Of a stretch of DNA of 64,000 bases, positions 11,441 to 24,022 are shown in pieces; the stretch's first letter is position 1, and every line of letters starts with the position of its first letter. The position numbers and the translations under genes are program-made. Origin of the DNA: Odobenus rosmarus divergens (Eukaryota; Chordata; Mammalia; Carnivora; Odobenidae). The DNA lies in assembly GCF_000321225.1 (NCBI RefSeq), contig NW_004450402.1:802043-866042 (forward strand). The letters are read 5' to 3'. The notes beneath the pieces are model-generated. The model was not told the DNA's origin and did not search any database. It worked only from the letters and a program-made list of their open reading frames with translations.

Positions 11441-13383
11441 AATTTTCTGATCTTTAAATAACTTAAAGTCATAACTTGAAATGTCATTTAATAGGAATGA
11501 TAAGTTAAATTAATTAATTGATAATTTTTGGATATGTAGAAGTATGATAGGATACCAAAACATTGAATAGAGAGCATAATTTTAAGTTTATATAATTTTG
11601 CTTCTTTTTAAATATGCTATAGAGAGGCTATTGCTTTGGGTTGTAATAATGGACGTGTTCAATTTTTCATTTTGAGAGGTTGCATAAGGGATATGTATGA
11701 TTATGGAAAGTTGTATTTTGTATATTAGTAAGCTCCACTAGTGTGCTAAAATTCTCATGTGTGATAGTTCTTAATTATCTACCTCCCATTCTTTTCTCTA
11801 TGAAATAGAAGATATTACCTTGATGAAGGAGAATATTCTATATGGGCAGGGCCAAATACTGGGAAGGCCCTTACTACCATGTGCTGAAGAAGGGACAGTA
11901 AAGGGAAAGGTGGTTATTTCAGGAGGATTGAGAAGCTACAGCAAAAGAGGATTAAAGAGTCAACCATGTAGCTGAATAAAGGGCAAATTCATAATGTCCA
12001 GGAGTGCAAGAATCCTAGAAGCAGTGCCAACATTCCACTAGCATGGGATCCTACCAATAAAGACAACTAATACATAATCAGAATTGGGAGACTGCAGTGG
12101 AACCAGAACAGGAACAGGAATCAGAATCCTGTGTTTGGTACTGGTTTTTCCCCCTTGTAGATGTGTTCTGACTTACAACCTTGAGCAGTGTTTGTCATTT
12201 GATGTTAGATTTCGATGAAATGGTATTTCAAAGAAGACAGTTGTAAATTTTTTTAAAAAATGCTTTAAAAATGTAAATATTTCACCTGTTCATTGCTCTC
12301 CCAATATTTGCATTTTGTAAGTGTAAAATATAGAGAATGGCTATGTTTTTTAATGTTAGCCTGTGAACTTTTTGTTTTCACTTTCTAATTTACATTAGGA
12401 ATATAGGGCTGAGTTAACTTTATTTCTACTCAAGCAGCATTAAAATATGAATCACATTATCCTGCTTATACAAAGGCACGATGTATCTTTACCTCCTCAG
12501 ATTTTGCATCTCATTCTTGTATTAAAAAAAAAAACAAAAAACAAACACCTATTGTATATGACCAGCACTATAGTTTATCTAATCTGTTAACTATTAATTC
12601 TTCCCTCTCATTTTCAAAATATGTGACATAATATCTGGAATAAATTTTGGAACAGAACAAATTATTTTTATATACCATTCACAACAGAGAAAGACTTTAA
12701 GTTTTATAGCATATCAGATTTCTGGAATTTCTTTAGTTTTACTAGAAGATGTATATATTTTCTTCATCATGTATTATTTCTCAGATATGATTGTGCTGCT
12801 GAGGCAAAATATAGATATAAGTGCTCAGAATAATACATACCTAGTTTCTGCTAGAGTAAGTGAAATTATTCAGTGATAAAATACCACCAAATGCAAAGAT
12901 AAATTTCTTTTTTGTATGTGTCATGCATAAATGTTAAAGCAGTTACTCTTCTGAATTTAGCTATAAATATAAAAAGACTATGGGGATGTCCACTTAGAGT
13001 TTTTAAAACATTTACACACTCTGTTATCTAATACAACCCTGAAGGATTTTTATTGATTCAGTACTTTGGCCTGATTCAGGAATAACATGCATTTTGGATT
13101 TTTCACAGGCCAATGAATACTAAGAATTCAACATTTAAGACACATTTAAAATGTGAAAGGCAATCTTCTTTCCTTGACAAATCTAAATTCTATCCTTCTC
13201 TATGGTGATACCAGGAGAGCCAGAAATCTGAAAGTCATCCTTCAAACCACTTTTTTTAAAAGACCATTTCTAATCAAACAGGTCATGTGGCCATATAAAT
13301 TTTCCTACATTAATATGTATCAGAACTGACCTATTGTTTTAAAATTCCCACTGCCACTGTTAAATATAGTTCCTCATTATCTC
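11441..13383. other. No gene or repeat recognised
   Basis: Mostly AT-rich. A somewhat less AT-rich part (about 11820-12180) contains no open frame or repeat that I recognise. An A-rich run lies near 12523-12546. Confidence 0.5.
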
Positions 13384-13387
13384 TCTC

Positions 13388-13577
13388 TTTTTTAAAAATA
13401 AAGATTTTATTTGACAGAGAGAGAGAGCATGCACAAGCAGGGGGAGAGGCAGAGGGAGAGGGAGAAGCAGGCTCCCCGCTGAATAAGGAGCCCGACATGG
13501 GGCTCATTCCCAGGACCTTGGGATCATGACCTGAGCCAGAAGCAGGTGCTTAACCAGCTGAGCCACCCAGGTAGCCC
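13388..13577 (-). mobile_element. Carnivore SINE, antisense, at an L1 tail
   Basis: Reverse copy from AAAGATTTTATTTGACAGAG to GAGCCACCCAGGTAGCCC. CTCTTTTTT occurs on both sides, suggesting that it inserted in or beside the T-run of the L1 fragment that follows. Confidence 0.92.
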
Positions 13578-13668
13578 TCTTTTTTTTTTATTAACATATA
13601 ATGTATTATTTGTTTCAGGGGTACAGGTCTGTGATTCATCAGTCTTACACAATTCACAGCGCCCACCA
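13578..13668 (-). mobile_element. L1 3' end fragment, antisense
   Basis: T-run, then ATTAACATATAATGTATTAT, TTGTTTCAGGGGTACAGGTC and ATTCACAGCGCCCACCA: the reverse of an L1 3' terminus of a subfamily different from the one at 5.1 kb. Only about 90 bases are present. Confidence 0.8.
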
Positions 13669-14470
13669 TAGTTGCCTATATACTTTAGCAGGTAGAGTTG
13701 GCCAAACTGTCAAATACCACTGTACCCTGTCTATGCTTTTATGGTAGGGATACAAGATGCTATAGCACTTATTAATTCCATACTTGTGGCTTCCCTACAA
13801 TATACACTTTTCCAAGATAAATGATACTTATTTATTCAATTTTGAGTCTGATGATACTGGTATGGGATCTTCTAAAATACTGTCAATAAATGAATGATTT
13901 ATTATTCACATAAATGGATGAAAGAACTCTCTGGGACATTTTTCATTCACTCTGGGAAGCTGTTCCAATTTTGTAGTTATTAAGTTAGTGCAAAACACAT
14001 GATCAAAATACATGATCAAAACACATGGCAGGCCGACCAAGGGCCATACCTGTGCCTTCAAGCTGCTAAATTAACATTTGTTTAGAACATCATAGCTCCA
14101 GGATGCCATGGGACTATTTGATGAAAAAGAAAGTAAGCACAAAAGAGAACTGACTTTCAGAAAACTTTAGAGAATACTCCTGAAGATATACCATGTTTAT
14201 ATGTATATTAGTGTCCTTATCTATAAAATAGAGAAATCTATCTTAACCCATCTTATGTAAGGAAACTTGTGTCAATTTTTAAAATTTGGAGTGAGACAGG
14301 GTAGGCCGTAAGAAGTCATGAAAGTACTTCAACATTGTACCCAGTGCATGTGAAATTTCTTGATATAAGCTAGATCTGTGTGAATAATTTACATTTGTTC
14401 TGCTGGTTATTAGTCTTCTCCGCCCCCCCCCCCCCCCCGACAAGTATCTTGTGGGAAATAAGGTTTTTTT
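13669..14470. other. No gene seen; small tandem repeat and C16 run
   Basis: A 13-base unit (AAAACACATGATC and variants) is repeated nearly three times at 13992-14028. A run of 16 C lies at 14423-14438. No gene is supported. Confidence 0.55.
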
Positions 14471-14486
14471 TTAAAAGTACATATAA

Positions 14487-14590
14487 GGGGACACGTGGCT
14501 GGCTCAGCCAGAAGAGCATGTGACTCTTGATCTTAGAGTTTGAGCCCCACCTTGGGTGTAGAGATTACCAAAAAATAAAATTAAAAAAAA
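14487..14590 (+). mobile_element. Carnivore SINE, very short form
   Basis: GGGGACACGTGGCTGGCTCA, then GACTCTTGATCTTAGAGTTT and CCCCACCTTGGGTGTAGAGA lead directly into an A-rich tail. The CT-rich body of other copies is missing. A similar short form is at 62372-62488. Confidence 0.85.
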
Positions 14591-15619
14591 AAGCATATAT
14601 TAGTATCTGAAGTTATACATATATGCCTTCTCCCTAAGGCAGGCTGGATGAAACAGATGGGTAGATTGGAGATAATGGAGATAGAGATACACAGATCCTG
14701 TCTTATAAGACAGGAATATTTAGGGGAATGAGCACTTCCTTTAAGATAAAAATAGAATATCCTCCTTCCACACATAGCTACCACATAGTGCTAGTTATAA
14801 ATTAGTATTCTGAAAACCTATTTAAAGCCTCTAACAAATTTTAAAAAGTTAGACATAATATATCACCATCCCTTCATCTTCAACACAATTTTAATATAAG
14901 CTATTTGCTTAAAATAATTGTTTATATTTATGGGTTTCAAACTAAATATTAAGCTAAATACACTACCGAATTCATGGTTGTTTAAAATGCGCCTGATGTT
15001 AATATTCTACATCCAGAATGAAGGCTACTGTATTTTTTTTAAAGATCTATTCATAATGCCAGTGAAAAAGATGGTTATATGATGAACTTGTGGAATTATT
15101 ATGATTTAGAATCAGCATTTTAGGAATGAAATAGAACTTCGATATCAACTAGTCTTATTTTCTTTATGTATGGAAGAGTAAGAACCACAGAAATTAAATA
15201 TACTGTCCAAAAATGTTGATTTAAAAATATGGCAAAGAGTGGACCTATAGTCCTCTAACTTTCATTACCCAGAACTGAAATTTATCTCTGATCTCTCATG
15301 CATGCAGTATTTTTACTGGGTATTTTTTTCCGATAAGCGTGTTTAAGGTTAATAGTTTAGCAAGTTTTAAATATAATGGGATTGTCTTAGTCAGGTTCCA
15401 TCAGGGGATAGACATTGGTCAACAATTTGGACAGGGAAAGTTCAATATAAAGAATTAACCGAGGAATGGAATGACAGGGTATCGGCTAATGACAAAGAAA
15501 ATTCCAAAGAATACAGGAATAGTTGAAATAAGGGGTAAGGAGTTCTCTGAAGAGGACAGACCCCAGGATTCAGAGCTCCCTGGAACTGGCACTGTCTTGG
15601 CTTACTGGGTAGGAAGTCT
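14591..15619. other. No gene seen
   Basis: AT-rich sequence. The part at about 15385-15610 is less AT-rich and may be an old LTR or other fossil repeat, but I cannot assign it. Frames at 14581-14784 and 15442-15707 are short and overlap on opposite strands. Confidence 0.45.
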
Positions 15620-16264
15620 ATTAAGTGCCTCACTTTATTTTTGCACGAATTTTGGTATTTTGATATCTTATATTCTCATTTTCATGTTTTGTGTTTTTAT
15701 TTTCTAATTTCTATTGTGGTTACTTCTTTGGAGCATGGGTTATTTAGAAGTATGGTATTTAATTCCCAAATATTTAGGAATTTTCCAGATTTTTCAAGTA
15801 ATTGAGTTATGGTTTCATAGCATTATAATTGTTTGTGTTGTTATGACTAGTACCTATGTTATAGGTAATAAATTGTTAATATTTTTGTCTTAAACTTTCA
15901 ATTATCTTTTAAAGTGGTTTCAAAATTAAGGAAAATGTCTGCTATACTTATCCATATAATCACCATTTCCATTGCTCTTTTCTTTTATAGAAATTCAAAT
16001 TTCTATCTTCTAACATGTGCCTTATAACTTCTATAATATCCTGAAAAACTTTTATAAGTCTGGGGCAGTTGGCAAAGAATCCCTTCAAATTTGGGGGAGT
16101 GTGGGGGTGTTCTTAAACCTCCTTACTTATTTTCATTTTGAAATACAATATTTCTGGACATAGATTCTAGGCTGCTTTTTTGTTTGTTTGTTTTGGCACT
16201 TAGACATGCCCTATCTCTGCCCTGCAGAGCTATTGACAAGAAGTTTCCTCCCATTTTTATCTTT

Positions 16265-16463
16265 TTTTATTTTTAAGATTTTTATTTATTTATTTGACAG
16301 AGAGAGACACAGCGAGAGGGGGAACACAAGCAGGGGGAGTGGGAGAGGGAGAAGCAGGATTCCTGCCGAGCAGGGAGCCTGATGCGGGGCTCGAACCCAG
16401 GACCCTGGGATCATGACCTGGGCTGAAGGTAGACCCTTAACAACTGAACCACCCAGGCGCCCC
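16265..16463 (-). mobile_element. Carnivore SINE inside the old L1
   Basis: Antisense copy with a perfect 15-bp target-site duplication CCCATTTTTATCTTT at 16250-16264 and 16464-16478. The duplicated bases belong to the L1 sequence, so the SINE is the younger element. Confidence 0.96.
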
Positions 16464-16614
16464 CCCATTTTTATCTTTGTTCCTCTGGACAATGTGTACT
16501 TCTTCTCTGCTTACTTTTAGGACTTTCTCTTTATTACTACTCTTCAACAATTAGAATACAATGTGTCATGGTGGGTTTGTTTGTTTCTCCTGCTTCCCCT
16601 CCATTGAGCCTTTT

Positions 16615-16646
16615 GGATTTGTGGATTTGTGGACTTGTGGATTTTT
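16615..16646. repeat. 8-bp tandem repeat, four units
   Basis: GGATTTGT, GGATTTGT, GGACTTGT, GGATTTTT in tandem, within the antisense old L1. Probably local slippage. Confidence 0.8.
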
Positions 16647-17230
16647 ATAACCACTTCAGTTATTATTTCCCTGTACACTTTTTTCCTTTTTTTTCTGCTC
16701 ATCCCTTCTCCTTTTCTGGAACTCCAATTATATGTACGTTGAACATTTGATATTTCTCATCCCTTTCTCTTAGTGTTTTTTTCTCTTTGCTTTATATTGA
16801 ATAGTTTCCTTGGAATGGATTTGAGCTTATTAATCTTTATTATTTTTTAATTTTCTTTAACCCCATCCCATGTAATTTTTATTGTAAATTATGTATTATT
16901 CATCAATAGAAGTTTCACTTGGGTTTCTTAGAAATCTTTCTTATATTCCTTCCTTACTATGTTCATACTTTACATGCATGAACATGGTTATGTTTAATTG
17001 GTACTTAAGGTCCTTGTCCTAATTTGAGTATTTTTGTCATTTCTGTGTCAACAAAACCTGTTAATTGATTTTTTTCCCTCCTCAAAATGAGCACATTTCC
17101 TTGTCTCTTCTTCTGGTTAGTCATTTTTGAGTAGATGAATGACTCCGAACTCTACATTTTTGAATGGTGCGTGCATTTGTATGACTTTTTGAAATGCTGA
17201 GTTTTTGTTTTGTCAATAGTTGCTTGTGGA

Positions 17231-17269
17231 TCAGCTTCATCTTTTTTTTTTTTTTCAGCTTCATCTTTT
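17231..17269. repeat. 15-bp direct repeat around a T-run
   Basis: TCAGCTTCATCTTTT occurs at 17231-17245 and 17255-17269 with nothing but T between. It has the outline of a target-site duplication around a bare poly(A) tail, but slippage is equally possible. Confidence 0.7.
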
Positions 17270-17930
17270 AAAAAGTTGCTTTTTAATTTTACAGTGATAA
17301 CTCCAGAGCAACTTCTACTCTGGGACTAAATTGCTAAGGTATGACTGTTCAGAGGATTCTTCCTCATAACCAATGTGACTAGGTGTTTCCATTTCTCACT
17401 GCTGGAAACACAGAGTACGAAGGAGTGCTCATTACTGTTATAACCTAATGCTGTTAGTGGATCTTTGCCTAGTCGTGGGTGATTTCTTCTAATCTATGTA
17501 CACATCAATATTTACAGAAATGTCTTAAAGGGTTCCTTCTGCAGATTTCCAAAATATTCTCTCTGGTGCAGCTCCCTCCTTTCTGTTATTCTGCCCCACA
17601 AAATATAGTCATCTGTACCTTCTTTAAATTTGATCTTCCTCCTCCATCTGAGAGCATAGGGTTGTGTGTCTGATTCTGTTCTATCTGGTGATACCCGGTA
17701 ACTACCTTTAGGCCACGAGCTGGGGAAACTGTAAGACTGACTTCATTTATTTCCCTTCTTCTAGGGATCACTGTTCTATGCTACCTGTTATTTGTGGCCT
17801 AAAAATAATTGTTTCTCATACTTTTTCTAATTTTTTAATTATTTACAGAAGGAAGGCAATTCCTATAAGATTGAAGGAGAACCCTTCCATTTTTTTCCTT
17901 TTTGTTTTTAAATATAATGAGTCTATTCTT

Positions 17931-18724
17931 TCTCTTTTAATTTCAAAAACAGTATGAGAGTGGCTCTTGAGTCATACACATATGCACAAACACACAATTA
18001 TATATATATTTATTTTGCTTGATTTTTTTCCTAAGTCCATGAAATATTTCCATTTTATTTTTGTTTCTCAAATCTAATTTAATCAATTACCTGATAAACT
18101 CATATATTCAGTTGTCAACTTACACAACCCATTGTGCATATTGGTGAGTAATTTGTGTTTCAAGATTTGCATTACGAGCCTAATTTCCATGGCCTGAACA
18201 TCCAATAAGTAATTAGGAAATAAATAAACACAGATTAAATTTCTAATTGATGTTTGGACACACATCAATTTGGACTGATGGGAGAAGTGGCAATGTAGTT
18301 GTAAGAACTTCTTAAAAGATAATCTGAGAAGGAAATTTTCATAATGCTGAAGACAAGGTGATGAAATAATCAGACTCATCAAATTTAACTAAAGTAACCT
18401 TTAAGTAACCTACTTTTTGTTAAACTATCCTCGATAAGGTGAATAAAGGAAAATATATGACATATGAAAGATAAAAGATATGTAAAATATACATAACTTC
18501 TCCCCTTAAATCTTACATCCACCCATATATATGGACAATTGTTCAATTAAAGTAGGAGTTGAAGAATAATAGCAACAATAAAAATAACAACTGAGAGAAA
18601 GGAGAGAGATATTTCATTGGGAAACATGAAGAAAGAAAATTGCAGATTTGGTAACTGAGCATGAAAGGACAAATATAGATAGAAAAGTTTCGTGTGGGTG
18701 TATTAGAAGAAAGAATTCAAAAAG
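17931..18724. other. No gene seen
   Basis: AT-rich. The 99-codon minus-strand frame at 18083-18382 lacks any recognisable feature. Confidence 0.5.
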
Positions 18725-19230
18725 TAATTTGGATTTTTACACCAATGTTCATAGCAGCTTTACTCACAATCGCCAAGAGGCCAAAATAATCCAAATGACT
18801 ATCAACAGAGGAATGGATAAAAAAATGTGGTGTTTACACACAATGGAATATTATTCAGTTGTAAGAAAAGAATGAAATTCTAATAAATGCTACCACATGG
18901 ATAAACCTTGAAAACTTTATGCTAAGTGAAATAAAGCAAATGAAAAAGAAAAAAATGTCATATAATCCCATTTATAGGAGTTACCTAGAATAATCAAATT
19001 CATAGAGATGGAAGTAGTACGGTGGTTACCAGGGGGTGGAAGGAGGAAATAATGGTGAGTACTGTTTAATGGGTTCAGTTTCAGTTTTGGTTGATGAAAA
19101 AGTTCCGAAGATAAATAGTGGGATGCTTGCATAACCATGTGAATGAATTTAATGTCAGTGAACTGTGTACTTAAAAATGCTTAAAATAGTACATTTTATG
19201 TTACGGTTATTTCGTGATAGTAAGAAACAC
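18725..19230 (+). mobile_element. Old L1 3' region
   Basis: CCAATGTTCATAGCAGCTTT, GGTGTTTACACACAATGGAA, TAGAGATGGAAGTAGTACGG and ATGTGAATGAATTTAATGTC follow the end of ORF2 and the 3' UTR of mammalian L1MA/L1MB-type elements. It is diverged; the frame at 18648-18875 is a remnant. Confidence 0.82.
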
Positions 19231-19249
19231 TTTAAAAAAGTAATTTGAG

Positions 19250-19421
19250 GGGAACCTGGGTGGCTCAGTCCCTTAAGCCTCTGCCTTCAGCTCAGGTCAC
19301 GATCCCAGGGTCCTGGATGGTATAGGGCTCCCTGCTCAGCGGGGAGTCTGCTTCTTCTTCTCCCTCTACCCCTCCCCCCTGCTTGCGCATGCTCTCTCTC
19401 TCAAATAAATAAATAAATAAT
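19250..19421 (+). mobile_element. Carnivore SINE
   Basis: Perfect 16-bp target-site duplication AAAAAAGTAATTTGAG at 19234-19249 and 19422-19437. The sequence is close to other young copies except for a disturbed B-box area (CCTGGATGGTATAGGG). Confidence 0.95.
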
Positions 19422-19437
19422 AAAAAAGTAATTTGAG

Positions 19438-22400
19438 ACTGGGTTGTGGAAGTTATTGAATATATTTGTAAAGGAACTTAAGTTTTTCATATATATATAT
19501 CAGTGATATTCAAATTGAGATACAGCATCATTGGGGTCCGTGAAAACTTCCCCAGAGGTATACAGAGACCTAACTGTCATGTCCTTAGCTTCCCAGAGGG
19601 TCTCCACTTTCACCTAGCTTCACAATTGCTTTTCGCCCACATTACAAAAGAAAGGCATACTCTCAGCTCTTTAGAATCCTACTTTGATATACTCCTTTCG
19701 AGTATAAAAATCTTCTGGGCATCAAACAAACAGATCATTCTAGGAAATTTGCTTTAAAATCCTTTCTTCTTCCACCTCGATCAAAGAATACATCATGTGA
19801 AGGGAGAGCACCAGGAAAGCAAAGCAAAACGATTCATAAGAAATAGTGAGTCTATTCAGCCTTACTGTGCCCAGACAACAAACTAGCAGCAAGGTTGCAG
19901 ATCTTCTTGATCTATCTTTCTTAGAATTAAATTTCAGTTATGTTATGCTTCCTACAGAGTATGTGTTATTGTGTATTCATGAGCTGAAAAATTGTTAGAT
20001 ATTGTCTTAGTATTTTCTGACTAATTGGTATGGCTCTATAGATTCTCTCGACCAAATAGTTTGTGTGCTGAATATTTTTCGTTAAACTGATGAGATATAT
20101 ATATATATAGTTCCATATTTTTGACAAAAATAAATCAAATGGTAATTAAAAGTATTGTAAATTCTATATAAACAAAGGTATAATATAATAATGCATATCA
20201 CTTCCACTTTTGTAGGTCTTTTTAAATTAAGTTTAAAATTATCTCTAAGAAAAAATTAAGTATTGTTACTAATCATATTGGTAAACTTTTGGACTATTTT
20301 TCCCAGGGTCACATAATTTTCTGAGGCAGATAGCTTCAAACTATCTTCTTTCTACTATTTATAAATAGAAATTAAGACTAGTTTTGTATTATATTCAGCA
20401 TATAATCTAAAATATGTTTTAGAAATGGATACATTTTTATAAAAATTTCCTACATATCCCATTCATTTATTTTTGTAAACAGTATTTTCTCAGGGTTAAC
20501 ATCTTCATTAATTTGAAAAAATTAGGAATTGAATCGATCCCATTGTCTCATTTTAGCCATAATTTATTTGTCCCCCAAATACATGCACTGATTTAAAAGC
20601 AAAGCAAACAAACAAAACAATTCCAGTCATCTCATTCAGAAAAGCACTTCAGATATAACTTTGCTTTTCAATGATTATCAAATTCAATAGCATACAGATT
20701 TTATTGAATTTTGCACTAATAATAATTATAGTAACATTTGTATCCAGAAAAGAAATGATCCACACCAAGCCTTGTAGTTACAGAAAATATTTTTTTAAAA
20801 AATTCAACTTATTTTCATGTTTTTGTCATAGAGAAACATGATTAAAGTGATCAGTAATAAATTTCTAGAATTAAAATGTGGTATAATAATACTTCGTTGG
20901 GCAAACAGAAAGTGAATATGAGCTCAAAGTATAAAAGGAACAATATAGAATTTATTTTAATTCATTAGTTCATGTGTTTTTTTTTAAATGAAGAATGGGA
21001 ATCAATTTCTTGTGATACTTATATTTTATTACATATCTTTCAAAGTTGATATAACAGTTTTAATTTCTTGTAATGCACAATATGTATGTATGTATTTGTT
21101 TTATTTTTTAAGTGTGATGAAAATAGCTGACAAATATGTGAGATGACATATAGATTTCAACTTTATTTTAAGGGGCACAAATAAAGATATTTGAACAGAT
21201 GTTCATGTAAAGGATTAAGTTGAATTGATGATAGATAGTAATTTATAAAGGATTAAATTGAATTGGTGATCTACTTAGGTTATCTATCTTCTCAAAGTAA
21301 ATTGCTGAAAATAATATTTCAAATATAAGTAATGTTCAAAATATAAAATTAATATTTAACACTTGAAAAATATATTAAGTTATTAATTATAAACAAAAAT
21401 CTGTATGTTCATTGAAATATTAGTTTACATTTATCATCCTGATTCAAAGGAAAGGATTTCGATAGATTTGTATAAATTCCTATCTTATATCTCTACCATT
21501 TGCATACACTTGAGCATAAAGGTATCTATTAGTATTAAATTGTTAAGATAATTAGGGAAAATATATGTGAAGCACATTACAGTATATCTGTAGATGATGT
21601 ATATTGTTTTATTATTTTTTGACTATTATTGAAACTAATGCTCCATGACAGTTATGATTATGTTAGGCAAGTTCAGCTACAAAATATTTCTCTTCTTAAA
21701 AGTATTTTAAAATTTGGCTATATAATAATTTATCCTTTTTAACAGTTTGATAATTACTTTAAATAATTGTATTCACAGTATGCTTGGGTTGGCCTTATTA
21801 CTTTCATAGAATGTCAAGATTCTAAGAAGCATATTAAACTGTGTCTAACTTCATAGAATGAGGAAACCTCTCAAATTTTAGCCAGAGATTCACTGATTAA
21901 TCACAGCAAAAGAGAAAGAGAGAGAGAAAAAAGCTTATTCCACGTTTACCTAATGCTTAGGCAAGTTTAAAAAAAAAATCTTGTACCTCATGAATTTTAC
22001 TATTATAATTGATAGAAAACCTGCGATACAAATTATACTTCAATTCCAGGGGCAATTTTCTCACCACTGAGAAATTATTGGGCAGAAAAATCACATGAAA
22101 TATTATGCCAGATAGAAATTCCTTCCAGGTAAGTGAATGAAGTATAAATGGCCTGTTCACTCAAATGCTTCCTATTTCTAAGCTATTCCCTGGTTATAAA
22201 TTAGGCGCCTCTGAAAAATCTAAGAACTACTTTAGTATCTCACTAAGTAGCACCCTCGAGTCCCCCCAAAACTAATTTTACTACTAGAGACGTTCCATTT
22301 GCACAAAATCAGAAACGCTAGACACTCCTTTTTTATTTTTATGTTGGCTAACTTTGAGTCTTTCTGAGTTAATCCCAAAATAAATCATGTTGACCAATAC

Positions 22401-23929
22401 AAAGCACATCAACATGAAGAGGAAAGCAACAACAACAAAATACCAAAATTAAATTTAAAAAAATGCATATACGTTTAAGGGGAGAAACTCTGAAATGAAT
22501 TCTGCTTCGTATACTGCAGGCACGCACTGTTGATTATAGCAGCCACCTGTAAGAAAATATTTTGTATGCTTAAACAGTCCTGGATAAGGAAAAAAATAAA
22601 CAAACCTGTATTTTCACAATGCAAACATATTGAGCTACTGAAAAAATAAACTGGGTTGGATGGCATTAAAAAAATAACCGAAGGGAAGACTTTTCACCAG
22701 TTTTCTAAACATTTTTGCAATCATATACAAACCCACTCTTCTAATGCTAAACCTGGTTGTTAACCAGTCATTGGAAAAAAAGGAAACATTTAAAAGTATG
22801 GTTAAAATAAAATACCCACTTCAAGAACAAAGTAATTTAGAATTTCATTAACATGAAATGAAATTAACACTCAGATTATTTTAAAAATTGATCATCTTAA
22901 ATCTCTATAGATGACAGGTATTTTTTATCTAGATTGAAAATAATGTATTTAATATAATAGTCACCTAGATTAATCACCCCCAAATATTACAGACTAAGTT
23001 TAGAAAAAAATGTATAATATTTTTGTGAAGCATAATTAGAATCTAACAGATGAATTTTATTCTCACCAAGCTAAGAATTTTTCAGGACGTTAAAAAACAG
23101 ACAAAAACTAGAATAAACTCTTCAGAACAACAATATTTAAAATCTTATTTTTGGCTCTCAAATAAATTTTATAAACCACCATATCTTTTGAATATATTTA
23201 AATAAAATCTTGGAAAATTCAGTATTGTTCACTGCTTAGGTATTTGGATTTCTAACCTCTGACCCCAAGTAAGGAAACTCGCCACAGACTACCTTTAAAA
23301 CAAACACTGATTTTTTGGAAGGACCTGTGGCTATCGTTTTTCCTTTCACAAGGTGATACATATTGTTTGTTCTATTTTGTTTTTCTGGAGGAAAGAGACA
23401 AAATTTTTAAAAAAATATCAGATTTCTAAATTTTCAATATAGTTTTAAAATGTCCAATGATGTAAAAAAAAAAATCCAGGATCAGTGTTTGAAACTGTTT
23501 TTTCAAATAGAAAGATCTATTTTTAAACTTGAAGTTCATTGCACCTTTCACTGCAGATCTGTCTGTGACTAACAGAGTTGCCTGGCTTATTATCTTCAGA
23601 CACAGACACTCAGGATGAACCACTGGGCTCATTAGAACACACAACGCAGGGAGTATCTTTCAACAATTCATACCAACAAATTACTGAGACTCCAGAAAAC
23701 TTGCTGTCTACAAATTTAGGTGAAATAAAGCGTGATCACAAGGCATGAAATAATCAGAGCAAAGCCATGGTTTAACAGATGTTGGACTTCTAGAAGTCAG
23801 GTAACTGTCAAGAGGAAAGATAGTAAGCTACTAATTTTTCTCCCTGTCAAAGTGAAAATGAAAAGAATTGTTAGAGTGACAGAAAGAAAAATGTGGAACA
23901 GAGGAAAATTAGAAGATATCTTCAATGAT
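19438..23929. other. No gene seen; repeat-poor stretch
   Basis: About 4.5 kb in which I recognise no SINE, LINE or LTR. Short (AT)n runs occur near 19489-19500 and 20094-20109. A 38-bp period local duplication lies at 21211-21270. Open frames are all below 85 codons and not convincing. Confidence 0.55.
21211..21270. repeat. Local tandem duplication, 38-bp period
   Basis: AGGATTAAGTTGAATTGATG at 21211 recurs as AGGATTAAATTGAATTGGTG at 21249. Confidence 0.75.
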
Positions 23930-24022
23930 TGTGTTTGTGTGTGTGTGGATGGGTGGGTGGGTGGGTGTGGCTGTGTGTGTGTGTGTGTGTGCGTGTGTGT
24001 GAGAGAGAGACAAAGAAAGAGA
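23930..24022. repeat. (TG)n microsatellite with (GGTG)n and GA part
   Basis: A compound repeat: TG units, then a GGGTGGGTG block, then a TG run, then GAGAGA and a purine-rich end. It explains the artificial low-complexity frames on both strands here (23732-24112), which should not be taken as genes. Confidence 0.95.

Larger units (their letters stand above)
15620..17930 (-). mobile_element. Old L1 (L1M type), antisense, 5' half
   Basis: Reading the minus strand, 15650-15830 matches the ORF2 region of old L1s (plus-strand cue GGGTTATTTAGAAGTATGG). 15960-17200 matches the region upstream of ORF2 (TATCTTTGTTCCTCTGGACA, CTCCAATTATATGTACGTTG). 17760-17880 matches the 5' end block (GGGATCACTGTTCTATGCTA). 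It is interrupted by a SINE, has internal losses, and no frame is open. Confidence 0.75.

Noticed and set aside
13992..14028. CRISPR-like short repeat
   Set aside because: Three adjacent 13-base units without spacers in a mammalian sequence; simple tandem duplication.
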